A stretch of DNA of 25,148 bases from Plakobranchus ocellatus (Eukaryota > Mollusca > Gastropoda > Plakobranchidae): contig BLXT01008026.1 in the NCBI GenBank assembly GCA_019648995.1, positions 47,473 through 72,620 of the forward strand, written 5' to 3'. The notes beneath the pieces were generated by a model. It worked only from the letters and a program-made list of their open reading frames with translations. It searched no databases and was not told where the DNA came from. Positions 24,395 to 25,148 of the stretch are shown here, in pieces (position 1 is the stretch's first letter; each line of letters begins with the position of its first letter). A program made the position numbers and the translations under genes.

Positions 24395-25148
24395 GAAGCT
24401 GTGTGACGCAATTTTTTTTTATCTGTATACTTTAAGGATATATTGGAAAGGGCACACATTTTATATTATTGATTTTCAGATTCACAACAAATAATTTTTT
24501 CTAAAGCAGCTTTTAATTTTTGTGGAAAGATTTCCCCCTTAAAAAAAAGAAAAATTAATGTAGCTTTAGATATGGTTCGTATACTATGAAATCTTAAATC
24601 TATGAAAAACTTTTAGTCAAGATGATATTTCCTATTGGTCCAGTGTATTTTTTCCTTTCTATTAGTATTATCAAACAATCTCTGCATAATGTAAACTAAA
24701 AACGATTCCCAAATGCCTGTGATGTACCACAAAACAAAATGTAATCTAATGTAAGTCCCCTCCCCACGCACCCACTTCGTTTGGTCTTTCTTACACTATC
24801 TCTTGCTTTATACTCTTTCTCTCTTTACCCATTTTTTTTATTCTGCCTTGGCTGCACCCATCATTTGTATCTAGGAGTGCCCAGAGCCTAAAAGAGGACT
24901 CACTGTTCTTGGCATCCTCCTTTTGCACTGGTCCTACCTACTCCTATCCACACCCTTGCACACAGTTGTGCACACACCTACTATATGCTGATGCTCATAT
25001 CACACTCAGTGTAAACAAAAGCAAAGAATTATTACATGCTTGCGAGTGTAAATTTATAGCTTAGTTTGCCGAGTGTTTTTTTTTTTTTTACTGCTGAAAC
25101 CCAATGATGGCTCTCCTATAGCTAAACCAAAAATTAGTGAATTCTGCA
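24395..25148 (+). other. RAD51 3' UTR and downstream flank
   Basis: No canonical AATAAA or ATTAAA hexamer is seen between the stop and the window end; AATAAT (24490-24495) is a weak variant. From about 24750 the sequence becomes C/T-rich (CCCCTCCCCACGCACCCACT and beyond), then returns to AT-rich. No second gene is visible. Confidence 0.6.

Overview
This is an AT-rich eukaryotic genomic window dominated by one multi-exon protein-coding gene, the strand-exchange recombinase RAD51, on the + strand. Nine coding exons at 10552-24394, all joined by GT-AG introns, give an uninterrupted 342-residue protein. It is nearly collinear with animal RAD51 (human 339 aa), and the intron positions and phases appear to match the nine coding exons of the vertebrate gene. 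The compact exons, AT-rich introns, DNA transposon and LINE fossils, (ACT)n and (GA)n microsatellites and AGATCTAG-rich satellite-like DNA all suggest an invertebrate animal. My guess is a mollusc, possibly a gastropod; this is inference and no sequence here proves it.

Layout. 1-6.5 kb is intergenic and repeat-rich, with no gene I can support. It holds a (GA)n tract, a 19-bp-stem hairpin at 2447-2507, a family of GGTTGTCAC...GACATGAC motifs recurring at 2.7-4.3 kb, and palindromic AGATCTAG motifs. A decayed non-LTR (LINE) reverse transcriptase lies on the minus strand at about 6.55-7.39 kb, directly followed by a 105-bp tandem repeat at 7395-7604. A roughly 148-bp (ACT)n microsatellite is at 8074-8221. 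A block dense in AGATCTAG palindromes is at 8741-9325. RAD51 then fills the rest of the window to its stop at 24394, followed by about 750 bp of 3' flank.

The RAD51 introns carry their own cargo. Intron 5 (3.2 kb) holds two near-identical ~185-bp elements with ~30-bp terminal inverted repeats plus solitary copies of the terminal motif, which looks like a MITE-type family. It also holds a GC-rich stretch with a tRNA-like B box (possible SINE). Intron 8 (3.8 kb) holds a near-complete, antisense piggyBac transposon (20721-23757). It has TTAA on both sides, 16-bp terminal inverted repeats (14/16 matching), a transposase relic with recognisable DDE and C-terminal zinc-finger regions, and a 30-bp perfect hairpin near one end. 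The transposase is dead: it has two in-frame stops, several frame changes and Asn in place of the probable third catalytic Asp.

I did not find a new functional gene system. The most interesting material is the intronic transposon content, the candidate MITE family in intron 5, and the recurrent short-motif arrays upstream of RAD51.
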